In this document: piece after piece, positions 1 to 6,828 of the stretch
How the letters are laid out: each line of letters opens with the position of its first letter
Position numbering within the stretch: position 1 is the first letter of the stretch
Assembly: GCA_027451425.1 (NCBI GenBank)
Contig: DAIDJH010000041.1
Span: forward strand, 1-9,681
Length of the DNA stretch: 9,681 nt
Direction: 5' to 3'
Source of the DNA: Bdellovibrionales bacterium
Lineage (GTDB): Bacteria > Bdellovibrionota > Bdellovibrionia > Bdellovibrionales > UBA1609
Program-made: the position numbers and the translations under genes
The notes under the pieces: model-generated
The model's database searches: none
Seen by the model: the letters and a program-made list of their open reading frames with translations, nothing else
What the model was told of the DNA's origin: nothing

Positions 1-136
1 CAACTGTAACCGTTGCCGTTTTTGCAATGGTAACCCCATCGATACTCTGCGCGCTGGGTGTGAGCGTTAATATTTGTGCCTTTGCGCGAGCTTGAAACGC
101 AAACGCGGTTGCAACTGCAAGTAACAGAGCTTTCAT
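1..136 (-). CDS. Secreted protein, N-terminal part only
   Basis: The ATG at 136 starts a reading frame that runs off the left edge after 45 codons. It begins MKALLLAVATAFAFQARAKA, a short basic start, a hydrophobic core and an A-x-A-type end, which is a good Sec signal peptide with cleavage probably near residue 18-20. The visible mature part (QILTLTPSAQSIDGVT) is not recognisable. A strong ribosome site, AGGGGGAG, lies a few bases upstream of the ATG and fixes the start. The function cannot be told from this fragment. The next gene upstream on the same strand has its own terminator, so this is probably a separate transcription unit. Confidence 0.75.
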   Translation of the reverse strand, partial: MKALLLAVATAFAFQARAKAQILTLTPSAQSIDGVTIAKTATVTV

Positions 137-163
137 AACTCCCCCTTTTTGAGTTGTTTTTTT

Positions 164-211
164 CTAATAGATTTGCAGCGCGCTTGTCACTTAAGAAGTG
201 TTCGTGAAGTG
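164..211 (-). promoter_or_regulatory. Weak promoter candidate with 11-bp-spaced direct repeats
   Basis: Upstream of the secreted-protein start at 136, the minus strand shows a GTGACA -35-like box (185-190) and a TATTAG -10-like box (164-169), but the spacer is only 15 bp. Just upstream, CACTTC occurs twice with an 11-bp period (plus-strand GAAGTG at 195-200 and 206-211). The inner copy is part of an inverted repeat, CACTTAAGAAGTG (188-200). An 11-bp period is the spacing used by OmpR/PhoB-type regulators, but six-base repeats are short enough to arise by chance. Confidence 0.2.
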
Positions 212-252
212 CCCGCTGGATAATACTTACAGCGCCCCGGTCGCATTTTAGT

Positions 253-290
253 AAAAAAGCCGCGGCAGCTAACCAACGCCCACCGCGGCT
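253..290 (-). terminator. Intrinsic terminator of the small secreted-protein gene
   Basis: On the minus strand AGCCGCGG and CCGCGGCT form a perfect 8-bp GC-rich stem around a 17-nt loop, followed directly by a run of T. It lies about 30 bp past the stop codon at 319 and points the right way for that gene. Confidence 0.8.
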
Positions 291-318
291 CAAAGGGTTC
301 CCCCGCCTTTGGCGAAAA

Positions 319-816
319 CTACACGCCCCCTGGCGTTTTTAAATATCGATTGCAAGAAGTTTCGGAATATACGTGCCGTCCGCTGCGCGTAACCAAATCA
401 AGCGCGCCAAACACCGGACTTCCGTCGCGCATGTGGTTTTTTTTGTAATTGAAATATATTCGCAAGCGAACCGCATAAAGATTTGAAACTGGCTGCGAAA
501 GAATAAACTGGTTTTTGTGAATGTTGTCGAAGCGTAGATCCACATGACCCGTGTACGTTAAATATGCACCACGATTTGTTGAGCTCCACAGCGTGCCCTG
601 CTCGGATGAAAACACCGCAATTGTACGATTGTCGGGCTCAAGTAGCGGATTAGACACGATCATTCGTGCTGCATCTCGCGTGCCGAGATAACTGTGGACG
701 TGATTAAAAACTTTTACATTCAAGTCGCCGTCCGGCGTTGTACAAATAAAACCATCTGCTTTACTGATTGATGCTAGAGCAAGTGCGATAAACATTGTTG
801 CCACTGCTATTTTCAT
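319..816 (-). CDS. Small secreted protein of unknown function
   Basis: This 165-residue protein starts with a Sec signal peptide (MKIAVATMFIALALASISKA, cleavage near residue 20). The mature part is about 145 residues, with alternating hydrophobic and polar runs that suggest a beta-rich fold. It has exactly two cysteines, C25 near the mature N-terminus and C155 near the C-terminus, well placed for one disulphide closing the domain in the periplasm. An AGGAGG ribosome site (823-828) sits 6 bp from the ATG. I do not recognise the family. The gene is single, with its own terminator downstream and a divergent transporter gene upstream. The role is unknown; secretion is the only confident statement. 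Confidence 0.8.
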   Translation of the reverse strand: MKIAVATMFIALALASISKADGFICTTPDGDLNVKVFNHVHSYLGTRDAARMIVSNPLLEPDNRTIAVFSSEQGTLWSSTNRGAYLTYTGHVDLRFDNIHKNQFILSQPVSNLYAVRLRIYFNYKKNHMRDGSPVFGALDLVTRSGRHVYSETSCNRYLKTPGGV

Positions 817-887
817 TTTGAGCCTCCTACTCGTGTTGAACGCCCTAGATGAACGTCTGGCTTGCTTTTAGCCCCTGCTGTAATCAT

Positions 888-917
888 TTGTGAAATGAAA
901 GATTATACATTTATTAT
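888..917 (+). promoter_or_regulatory. Candidate promoter of the MFS transporter gene
   Basis: TTGTGA (888-893) and TATTAT (912-917) are separated by 18 bp, close to the sigma-70 pattern, in an AT-rich stretch about 110 bp upstream of the ATG. A perfect inverted repeat ATGCG-N5-CGCAT (916-930) follows at once, over the expected transcription start, and could be an operator. Confidence 0.4.
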
Positions 918-976
918 GCGTTAGGCGCATGAACCAGGCTCCTTATCAGCCTTCGCCCTTTCTTGCTAATCCAAAA

Positions 977-999
977 CCCGTTTGATACGACGAAACGGG
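977..999 (+). promoter_or_regulatory. Leader hairpin upstream of the MFS gene
   Basis: CCCGTTT (977-983) and AAACGGG (993-999) form a perfect 7-bp stem around a 9-nt loop. The hairpin ends 12 bases before the GAGGGG ribosome site. No T run follows on the plus strand, so it is not a plus-strand terminator. It could shape translation or message stability. It matches no riboswitch class I know. Confidence 0.35.
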
Positions 1000-1011
1000 C
1001 CCAAAAAATAT

Positions 1012-1017
1012 GAGGGG
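1012..1017 (+). promoter_or_regulatory. Ribosome binding site that sets the MFS start
   Basis: GAGGGG lies 9 bases before the ATG at 1027. It favours this start over the in-frame TTG at 982, which falls inside the leader hairpin and has no purine-rich site. Confidence 0.65.
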
Positions 1018-1026
1018 AAAAATCCA

Positions 1027-2547
1027 ATGGCATTTTTGTTTGTCCTTGCCACTTTGGCCGTCGTCATATGGCTATATTTTCAATTCAATCCCCTGGCTCA
1101 CGGCTCTCGGTTCATGATGCGAAGGTTTATCAACTGGTTTCCGCTCGGCATGTCGTATGCCTTTCTCTACATTGCCCGGTTCAATGTCATCGCCTCGCAG
1201 CGGCCGCTTGCGATGTCCAATCAAACTTTCGGCATGATATTTGGCGCGGGAGCCCTCACCTATGCACTATCACTTATATTGAATGGCCCCGTTGTCGATA
1301 AAATTGGCGGCAAACGCGGCATTATGATTTCCGTCTTCGGCTCAGGCATTGCCGATGCGGTTTTGGGCTATCTCAGCTATTTGTGGTTAGTCGAAAAACC
1401 GACGGCGAATATGCCTCTGCTTTTTGCGATCGTTTACTCCATAAACATGTACTTTCAAAGTTTCGGTGCGGTCTCTATCATTAAAGTTAAATCATATTGG
1501 TTTCATGTGCGCGAGCGCGGCGTGTTCGGTGCGATTTTCGGTACGCTTATTTCTTTGGGCGTCTATCTCGGTTTTGACTGGGGCCAAGGCATCGTCAACG
1601 CGGCCGAGGTTCACCCCAAGGCCCCGACCCTTTTACACTCTCTGTTCGTCACGTTTTTCAATATTGGCGCTGTGAAGGCCGCCGATGCCGTTTGGCTGGT
1701 TTACTTTATCCCCGCCGCTCTTTTGATCGCCTGGGGCGTGATCGATTATTTTTCAATCAAAGACACCCCCGCTGAAGCCGGGCTTCAGGATTTTGACACA
1801 CACGACGCCTCTTCGGGCGAAATGCACAAGGAATTTACGCTCATTGATTTAATGAGGCGCGTATTTTTAAACCCCACCATGCTCATGATCGGCCTTGTGG
1901 AGTTTTTCAGCGGCGTTGTCAGAAATGCCGTCATTCAATGGTACAAACCGTTTGTCGAGCAAATGCATCAGGTGGGTGTGGCTCAATTTTTTTACAACCA
2001 CCTGGGGTTTTTACTCATGGTGGCCGGAATTGGCGGCGGTTTTGTAGGCGGTTACGTTTCAGATAAACATTTTCAGTCTAGGCGGGCCCCACCAACCGCA
2101 ATGGCGGCCGGCCTTTTGGTTTTCTTTTTGGTCTTGATGTCCGTATTTCTATTTAGTTCTGAACTGGTTGTCGGGCTCTCTATCGTCGCCATAGGTTTTT
2201 TTACAATTACGGTCACGGCTTTAATGTCCGGCACGGCAGCTTCTGATTTCGGCGGTCGCAAGGCGACGGCCACGGCGGCTGGCGTTACCGACGCTTTTGT
2301 TTATCTGGGGGCCTCTGCCGAATCATTCAGTATGGGGATGATCATCAAGCACGGCTGGAACTACTGGCCAATTTTCTTGATCCCGTTTGCCGTTGCCGCC
2401 ATGCTGATCTCAATCAAAATGTGGAATTACTTGCCCGAAGCCACGCGCCGCTACCTCTTGCACGTTGAAAAAGTGAAGATGCGGGAATCTAAAAGTACCC
2501 TCAACGCGACCGCCGCGTTAGGGCCTAATGATTTGACCAATGTTTAG
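1027..2547 (+). CDS. MFS transporter, organophosphate:phosphate antiporter (GlpT/UhpT) type
   Basis: This 506-residue inner-membrane protein has about twelve membrane helices plus an extra hydrophobic segment at residues 2-20 that GlpT lacks. OPA-family landmarks appear in order: a GlpT-like first core helix with R51 (YIARFNV), DKIGGKRG after helix 2 (91-98), the central-loop motif KDTPAEAGL (245-253), R299 in helix 7 (VVRNAVIQWYKPF), YVSDKHFQSRRAP (343-355), and a C-terminal half resembling GlpT (GTAASDFGGRKATATAAGVT, 402-421). R51 and R299 align by eye with GlpT R45 and R269, which bind substrate phosphate, so import of a phosphorylated solute such as a sugar phosphate or glycerol phosphate in exchange for phosphate is a fair inference. 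The exact substrate is unknown. UhpC-like sensing is a less likely alternative, as no two-component genes are nearby. The gene appears to be a single unit. The in-frame TTG at 982 would add 15 residues. Confidence 0.85.
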   Translation: MAFLFVLATLAVVIWLYFQFNPLAHGSRFMMRRFINWFPLGMSYAFLYIARFNVIASQRPLAMSNQTFGMIFGAGALTYALSLILNGPVVDKIGGKRGIMISVFGSGIADAVLGYLSYLWLVEKPTANMPLLFAIVYSINMYFQSFGAVSIIKVKSYWFHVRERGVFGAIFGTLISLGVYLGFDWGQGIVNAAEVHPKAPTLLHSLFVTFFNIGAVKAADAVWLVYFIPAALLIAWGVIDYFSIKDTPAEAGLQDFDTHDASSGEMHKEFTLIDLMRRVFLNPTMLMIGLVEFFSGVVRNAVIQWYKPFVEQMHQVGVAQFFYNHLGFLLMVAGIGGGFVGGYVSDKHFQSRRAPPTAMAAGLLVFFLVLMSVFLFSSELVVGLSIVAIGFFTITVTALMSGTAASDFGGRKATATAAGVTDAFVYLGASAESFSMGMIIKHGWNYWPIFLIPFAVAAMLISIKMWNYLPEATRRYLLHVEKVKMRESKSTLNATAALGPNDLTNV

Positions 2548-2567
2548 ACATCTCTTTCGTTTTTACT

Positions 2568-2592
2568 AAATGCTTCGTGCGCATTTTTGTTT
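2568..2592 (+). terminator. Possible weak terminator after the MFS gene
   Basis: AAATGC (2568-2573) pairs with GCATTT (2581-2586) around a 7-nt loop and runs into TTGTTT, about 20 bp after the stop codon. The stem is short and AT-containing, so it may be leaky. Confidence 0.4.
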
Positions 2593-2732
2593 GCCCCTGC
2601 CAAATATTGGCGCTGTTGCAAATAAATTCCGTCGCCCAATCCATTTTTAATCGCGCACAACTTTGCATCGCAATGGCATGGCGTCTGCATTTTGCTGTCG
2701 TGAATTGAACTTTTCGATTGAAAGGATCGTGC

Positions 2733-4058
2733 ATGAAAAATCGAATTTTCTACATTTTGATGTCTACAACTTTGACAGCGTTTGCCTTCGGCTTGAGCGC
2801 TTGTTCAGGCGGAGGGGGCAATCCTGCTCAGCCACAAAAACAAGCTTTACCCAACACGACTCTCAACCAAAAAAGCGGCGCCCCCGGCCAGTGGAATGGC
2901 GGCCAGCCGACTCAGGGCACCTTCCCCGCAGGAGCAAAGTTCACGATCACCCAACCCTCGGGTCAATCCAAAGTGCAAAAAACATTATTGGGCGGAAACT
3001 CATCGAGCACAGCTACAAATTCAGCGGGATTAAACTCTTCTGCTTCAACCGGAGGCCTAGATAAAGCGGTTGGCCCCGCACCAACTGTGGCATCAACTTC
3101 ATCGTCGGCTGGCGTCGTCACTCGCTCGGCCATCACTCACGCGCAATCGGACCGCGTGACGCCACCATCGCCACAACTTGAAAAAATTAATCCGCAGTCG
3201 ATCAGTTCGCTTGCCACGTTGCCGCGAATCGACCTGATGAGCCCCGCATCCGCAAAGAACTTTCACGCGACGAACGCCACCAGCATCCAAGCTGTTATGC
3301 ACGACTCTAGTGGCCACAAAGAGGTCCTGCGTGCCATTAAAGGCGGCAGTCTCCGCGCTTCGCCAAAAGTTGCAACTTCAAGAAATGCCGTCGCAAGAAA
3401 TGCCGTAGATTGCTCGCCAAAGAAAAAGACGACAAAAACTTTGCCCATGCATAAAAAGACCGCCCGAAAAGTCGCTCTTTCAAAACCAAGCGCCGTTGAC
3501 ACAAAGTACATGGACCGTTACGACAAACTCCCGGTGCACGTTTTGTGGTACGACGAACAGTTCAATCTCTGGCACCCACAAAAAGTTCCGTTTGGCACTT
3601 GCCTGATGACTAGCGCCGTAAACGGAAATTCGACCGGCGCTGTTACGCCTAAAAAGTCGTCGTTTAGCGAACCCGCATCTGAGTATGATAGCTACACGCC
3701 AAACAGCGTATTCTATAAGTTTGCATCAAGTCCTGTCGGCATCAGCCCAGAAAACACGGCTTGTGATGTGAGCGTAGGCAATGATTCAAATGATTATCAG
3801 AATTTGCCTTGCCTCGTGTTTCAAAAAGACACCGTGGCGCCCGGCGTGGAGCACGAAACCGCCTATCTTTTGTATGTCGAGCGCAAATTTGACGGCTCTT
3901 ACACAATCGTTCGAAAAGATGACCCCTGTTTGACAGACCCCCAAAGCATCCACCACGCGTACGAAAAACAGTTTGTCAAAAATTTTCTGTTGGGAGAACT
4001 CGACGGCACTTATATCTTATCGTTCAAAAATTATGTGCCCAATTCGAATCAACAATAA
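2733..4058 (+). CDS. Large serine-rich lipoprotein of unknown function
   Basis: This 441-residue protein has a lipoprotein signal peptide ending in the lipobox LSAC, so C24 should be lipidated. The following SGGGG suggests export to the outer membrane rather than inner-membrane retention. Residues 25-130 are low-complexity (Ser, Gly, Gln, Thr) and look like a flexible tether. Residues 207-250 are rich in Lys and Arg. The C-terminal 180 residues look folded and hold C290, C344, C360 and C399; C227 lies just before. Copies of RNAV stand side by side at 217-225, from a 15-bp tandem repeat. AAAGGA (2721-2726) serves the ATG at 2733; an in-frame TTG at 2718 overlaps that site and is unlikely. The stop lies 8 bp from the stop of the convergent DedA gene. 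I do not recognise the family. Confidence 0.8.
   Translation: MKNRIFYILMSTTLTAFAFGLSACSGGGGNPAQPQKQALPNTTLNQKSGAPGQWNGGQPTQGTFPAGAKFTITQPSGQSKVQKTLLGGNSSSTATNSAGLNSSASTGGLDKAVGPAPTVASTSSSAGVVTRSAITHAQSDRVTPPSPQLEKINPQSISSLATLPRIDLMSPASAKNFHATNATSIQAVMHDSSGHKEVLRAIKGGSLRASPKVATSRNAVARNAVDCSPKKKTTKTLPMHKKTARKVALSKPSAVDTKYMDRYDKLPVHVLWYDEQFNLWHPQKVPFGTCLMTSAVNGNSTGAVTPKKSSFSEPASEYDSYTPNSVFYKFASSPVGISPENTACDVSVGNDSNDYQNLPCLVFQKDTVAPGVEHETAYLLYVERKFDGSYTIVRKDDPCLTDPQSIHHAYEKQFVKNFLLGELDGTYILSFKNYVPNSNQQ
3379..3408 (+). repeat. 15-bp tandem duplication inside the lipoprotein gene
   Basis: Two adjacent 15-bp copies (3379-3393, 3394-3408) differ at one base in the last codon. They encode (S)RNAVA and RNAVD side by side, an in-frame duplication of five codons in the basic linker region. 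Confidence 0.75.
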
Positions 4059-4066
4059 TTGCTGAA

Positions 4067-4714
4067 TTAGGCACACTGTTGCCGCGTGCGATTATGGCGC
4101 GCGCGGTACCAAGCTGCGAACGCATATAAAAGCGCAACCCCGACGATGAGAAGCACAAACCCGAACATTTCTTTTCTCACAACATTCATCATGTCTTCAG
4201 GCGAGTTGAGAAGTTCGGGATGACTGCCCAAAATCTTTTTACCCCAAAAAACTAAAACCGAGCACCAAACGGTGGAACCTAAGAATGACGCTAGCGCGAA
4301 ATTGCGCGGCTTCATGCGAAACATCCCGGCCGGAATTGATACCAACTGACGAAATCCCGGTAAAAGACGCGCGAAAAAAACACCCGACGCACCGAAATCG
4401 CGCACCCAATTTTCAATAGAGTGAAGCTGTGGTTCTTTAATGAGTCGCCATCTTAACAATTGGTGAAGAAATCGCTCACGCGTCCAGTAGAAAAAACCAT
4501 ACATAAGAAGGGCCCCCAGCAGATTCCCCAAAATGCCGCAGGTCAAAACTCCAGTAAATGACAATTGACCCTGTGCGGCCCAATAGGCCGCCGGCGGTAA
4601 AACAATTTCAGCGGGAACAGGTAAAAGCGTCGATTCGAGCAGCATAAGTATCAGAACTCCAACATATCCGCTCGTTTTGACCCACGAAAACCACAGAACA
4701 ATGAGTGCGTGCAT
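4067..4714 (-). CDS. DedA-family membrane protein
   Basis: DedA (SNARE-associated) proteins are polytopic inner-membrane transporters; recent work links members to recycling of undecaprenyl phosphate and other lipids across the membrane. At 215 residues the length is normal. Family marks are visible: acidic E27 and E36 in the first segment (MLLESTLLPVPAEIVLP), the glycine-rich GNLLGALLMYGFFY (63-76), and the signature FFARLLPGFRQLVSIPAG (113-130), with R116 and R122 matching the essential arginine pair described in E. coli YqjA. Two late hydrophobic stretches end in a basic tail, YRARHNRTRQQ. The ATG at 4714 has only a weak purine stretch upstream. The gene stands alone, convergent with the large lipoprotein gene and divergent from the next one. 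The lipid or ion it handles cannot be read from sequence. Confidence 0.88.
   Translation of the reverse strand: MHALIVLWFSWVKTSGYVGVLILMLLESTLLPVPAEIVLPPAAYWAAQGQLSFTGVLTCGILGNLLGALLMYGFFYWTRERFLHQLLRWRLIKEPQLHSIENWVRDFGASGVFFARLLPGFRQLVSIPAGMFRMKPRNFALASFLGSTVWCSVLVFWGKKILGSHPELLNSPEDMMNVVRKEMFGFVLLIVGVALLYAFAAWYRARHNRTRQQCA
4082..4106. other. GC-rich hairpin at the convergent gene junction
   Basis: CCGCGTGCG (4082-4090) and CGCGCGCGG (4098-4106) can pair over 9 bp with one G-T wobble and a 7-nt loop. It lies 23 bp past the stop of the large lipoprotein gene, inside the DedA tail coding sequence. No T run follows on either strand, so it is at best a 3'-end stability hairpin or atypical terminator. 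Confidence 0.4.
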
Positions 4715-4787
4715 AATTCACACACTTTCTTTTATCGCAAGCCTCATGTCACGCGCGGATTTTACCGAAAGTTCTACGTCCACAAAA

Positions 4788-4794
4788 AGGAGGG
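4788..4794 (+). promoter_or_regulatory. Strong ribosome binding site
   Basis: AGGAGGG ends 7 bases before the ATG at 4802, a near-ideal Shine-Dalgarno site that fixes the start of the 259-residue lipoprotein. Confidence 0.85.
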
Positions 4795-4801
4795 ATTTTA
4801 G

Positions 4802-5581
4802 ATGAAATCATCAATCATTCGCGCGGCTTTTATAGTGGCCAGCGTCGCGGCGCTCAGCGCTTGCGGCAGCAGCCCATCGAGCATTTTTAAAAATGCAACG
4901 TTTTCAACATTTCAACAAAACGGAGACCAGTACCTACAGCTAGAAACTGACGTCAGCTCGCAAAACGTCGTTTTCTCCGGCGTCACCTTGCCCGTTCAAG
5001 TCAACGGGAAGATCGTTGGCGATGTTTCGGTCAACACTAACCTTTCAACCGGTACAAGCGCGATGATTGTACAACTCGACCTAAGCAATATCCTTCATAT
5101 CCCCGTGCCGACTTACAGCGGGAACCTCCCCAATGGTCTTGCCTGGCCGGTGACTGGCGTCGATCTCACGAAAATGATGGCCTTCAGCGTTGGGAATAAT
5201 GGCTCAGAAGTGTACCTATACTATGACGCCACAACTCACACCGCAATGGTGGGCGCCGCTCTGACAATTTCGAGCTTGTCGACCGGTACCCCCGCAAGTC
5301 TTTTTTCGACTTTCACCGCATCTACCGGCATCAATGGCCTTGTCGGACTTTACACCGGCAAAGCTGCCAACGCCAGCGGCGTTGGTTTCATTGCAAACGT
5401 AAGTGCGCAACTCTGGCCCGCCGCAACCGCTTTGACAAAACTCGCGGTGAAAAAAGCCGTGCGCCCAGTGCCGTCGAAAGTTCAATTCTTCTCAACTTCA
5501 CCTGATCGAAAAGTACGCGACCAAATCGATTGGGAAATTTACGAGATGAACAAGCACCACGTACACATTCAATTACGTTAA
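4802..5581 (+). CDS. Lipoprotein of unknown function
   Basis: This 259-residue protein has a lipobox LSAC with C21 as the lipidation site, followed by GSSPSS, which lacks an inner-membrane retention Asp. The mature part is rich in Ser, Thr, Gly and Val with alternating hydrophobic residues (QYLQLETDVSSQNVVFSGV, PVQVNGKIVGDVSVN), typical of an all-beta fold. STGT occurs twice, near residues 83 and 160. The last 50 residues change character and become charged and basic (KKAVRPVPSKVQF, PDRKVRDQIDWEIYEMNKHH). It has no cysteine apart from C21. A near-ideal ribosome site and an excellent terminator (5591-5625) make it a single-gene unit. Its stop overlaps the convergent cytochrome-like gene by 9 bp. 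I do not recognise the family. Confidence 0.82.
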   Translation: MKSSIIRAAFIVASVAALSACGSSPSSIFKNATFSTFQQNGDQYLQLETDVSSQNVVFSGVTLPVQVNGKIVGDVSVNTNLSTGTSAMIVQLDLSNILHIPVPTYSGNLPNGLAWPVTGVDLTKMMAFSVGNNGSEVYLYYDATTHTAMVGAALTISSLSTGTPASLFSTFTASTGINGLVGLYTGKAANASGVGFIANVSAQLWPAATALTKLAVKKAVRPVPSKVQFFSTSPDRKVRDQIDWEIYEMNKHHVHIQLR

Positions 5582-6103
5582 TTCGATCTGTGCGCGCTCG
5601 CGAGTTTTGCGGGCGCGCATTTTTTCAAACCGTCCGACAAAGTGCCAAATAAACGGCAAAAAAACAGCAAGCCCAAGATACGTATGCACATTTGAGAATA
5701 TCGAGCGTAGCCGCTCATCACCCAAATAATAAAGACCCGGCACTGTTAAACATAAAATCGAAACTGCGGTTAATATCGCGTATCCACTCACTCTGCGCGC
5801 ACGACCGCGAAGGCCCGGCTTCACATGCGTACCATACAAGTAGCCAAACAATCCAAGAAACAAAAGCCCGATAATCCCATGCAAATGCAGAATAAGCGCC
5901 TGATGCGGGCTTTGGCCTTCACCAAATTCTGTTGCGACTCGGATAAAATGCTCGAAATAAAAATATGCGCCGCCGGAAATGTAAAGACCCATACATGTCG
6001 TTAAAAAAATGATTTTAAATTCGCGAGTCATTCTCGGCGTTGTTTGCGCCGCCATCGATGAGACTCTTTTCGAATCAACCGGCGCGATCCCATGCGGACT
6101 CAT
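5573..6103 (-). CDS. Four-helix membrane protein, probable b-type cytochrome
   Basis: This 176-residue protein has a basic N-terminal tail (1-30) and four likely membrane helices near 31-51, 69-91, 106-126 and 138-158. Histidines cluster at helix ends: H73/H75 and H93 around helix 2, H140 and H154 around helix 4. Helices 2 and 4 run the same way, so H75/H140 and H93/H154 could each hold a heme, one per membrane side, as in small di-heme cytochromes b. This is inferred from layout; I do not match it to a named family with confidence. The ATG overlaps the ApbE stop as ATGA, with GGGGGGAG upstream, so it is translationally coupled. As last gene of the operon it probably feeds quinol or cytoplasmic electrons to the flavoprotein. 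The C-terminal RARKTRER tail is coded by the neighbour's terminator hairpin. Confidence 0.75.
   Translation of the reverse strand: MSPHGIAPVDSKRVSSMAAQTTPRMTREFKIIFLTTCMGLYISGGAYFYFEHFIRVATEFGEGQSPHQALILHLHGIIGLLFLGLFGYLYGTHVKPGLRGRARRVSGYAILTAVSILCLTVPGLYYLGDERLRSIFSNVHTYLGLAVFLPFIWHFVGRFEKMRARKTRERAQIELT
5591..5625 (+). terminator. Intrinsic terminator of the 259-residue lipoprotein gene
   Basis: TGCGCGCTCGC (5591-5601) pairs with GCGGGCGCGCA (5609-5619) over 11 bp with one G-T wobble and a 7-nt loop, followed by six T. It starts 10 bp after the stop codon and lies entirely inside the coding sequence of the convergent membrane-protein gene. The minus strand has no T run, so it should act only on plus-strand transcripts. 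Confidence 0.9.
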
Positions 6104-6828
6104 GCTACCAACTCCCCCCGATTATCAAAAAGCATCGCGATGGCCGACATTTTATCGCAGCAGCGCCGAACAATTTCTTGTGGAGCAAAAAGCGCAACCT
6201 TCGTAAGCGCGTCGGCAATTGTGGCGGAGCGCGCTTGCACCACCGCCGCGTGCGCTCGCCGTGCGCCTTGGTAATACACTCGGTCGTTGTACGCATACGG
6301 AGCCGATGTCGCGACACACTCGTGACAAAGCTTAAGCCGTCTTGAAACGGCATTCGAGGATGTTCCAAGACGAAGAAGCACTTCGCGCGGTCGGCGTGCA
6401 AAAAATCGAAGGTCACCTCCGGCGTTCACGCAACCGCTAATCGAATTCGGCGCATGTGACAGCATCCACTCGACGGTTTTATCGACAATGTATCCCTTGG
6501 CAATTCCGCTCAGGTCGATCCTGCCTTCGCGACGCGGATTAAAATATCCTTGAGACAAGGATGCGACCTCTTCAGAAAGAGTCAGTAGCTCGTTGAGTTC
6601 GGGATTTCGAACTCCCAAGATGGCCGAAATGCCGGCGTTATTTAATGTAAAATGGTTCAGCTGCGAAAGCGCGCTTTTTGGATCGTAAAAATTAAATATT
6701 TTTTCAAGTCGCGCGAGCTCATTAAATGCGTTCGTCAAAAACGCGTGATCAGCCCCCGCAACTTCAATGCGCACGACAGTGCCAAGATGTGGGCGCGCGC
6801 GTATGATCTTACTGCTTGTGCCGCTCAC
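6100..6828 (-). CDS. ApbE-type FAD:protein FMN transferase, short form
   Basis: ApbE enzymes move FMN from FAD onto a Thr/Ser of a target protein, using Mg2+. In 242 residues the family motifs occur in order: HLGT (14-17), SALSQLN (52-58), DLSGIAKGYIVD (105-116), VNAGGDLR (134-141), VATSAPY (172-178) and TIADALTKVA (203-212). The usual H-x-x-D-P-x-T-G stretch before the last motif is not seen; short ApbE forms with ATSA and ADALTKV share this look as I recall them. The classical enzymes are about 330 residues with a signal peptide or lipobox. Here the core begins almost at residue 1, and an in-frame stop lies just upstream, so no signal peptide is possible. The GTG at 6828 overlaps the FMN-binding gene by 20 bp with GAGG upstream. 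The neighbouring FMN-binding protein is the obvious substrate. Confidence 0.88.
   Translation of the reverse strand: MSGTSSKIIRARPHLGTVVRIEVAGADHAFLTNAFNELARLEKIFNFYDPKSALSQLNHFTLNNAGISAILGVRNPELNELLTLSEEVASLSQGYFNPRREGRIDLSGIAKGYIVDKTVEWMLSHAPNSISGCVNAGGDLRFFARRPREVLLRLGTSSNAVSRRLKLCHECVATSAPYAYNDRVYYQGARRAHAAVVQARSATIADALTKVALFAPQEIVRRCCDKMSAIAMLFDNRGELVA

Noticed and set aside
982..1026. TTG start giving a 521-residue MFS protein
   Set aside because: The TTG lies in a leader hairpin without a ribosome site; GAGGGG points to the ATG at 1027.
2718..2732. TTG start for the large lipoprotein
   Set aside because: It overlaps the AAAGGA ribosome site and would put extra residues before a normal MKNR signal peptide start.
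2663..3064. 133-codon open frame on the plus strand
   Set aside because: It overlaps the lipoprotein gene in another frame, has no coding features, and its product looks random.
6040..6345. Plus-strand open frames opposite ApbE
   Set aside because: They are shadows of the ApbE and cytochrome-like genes with no ribosome site or recognisable product.
6809..6828. Frameshift splitting an FMN-binding/ApbE fusion
   Set aside because: Both proteins end and start at natural domain limits, and a 20-bp overlap with GAGG before the GTG is normal operon coupling.
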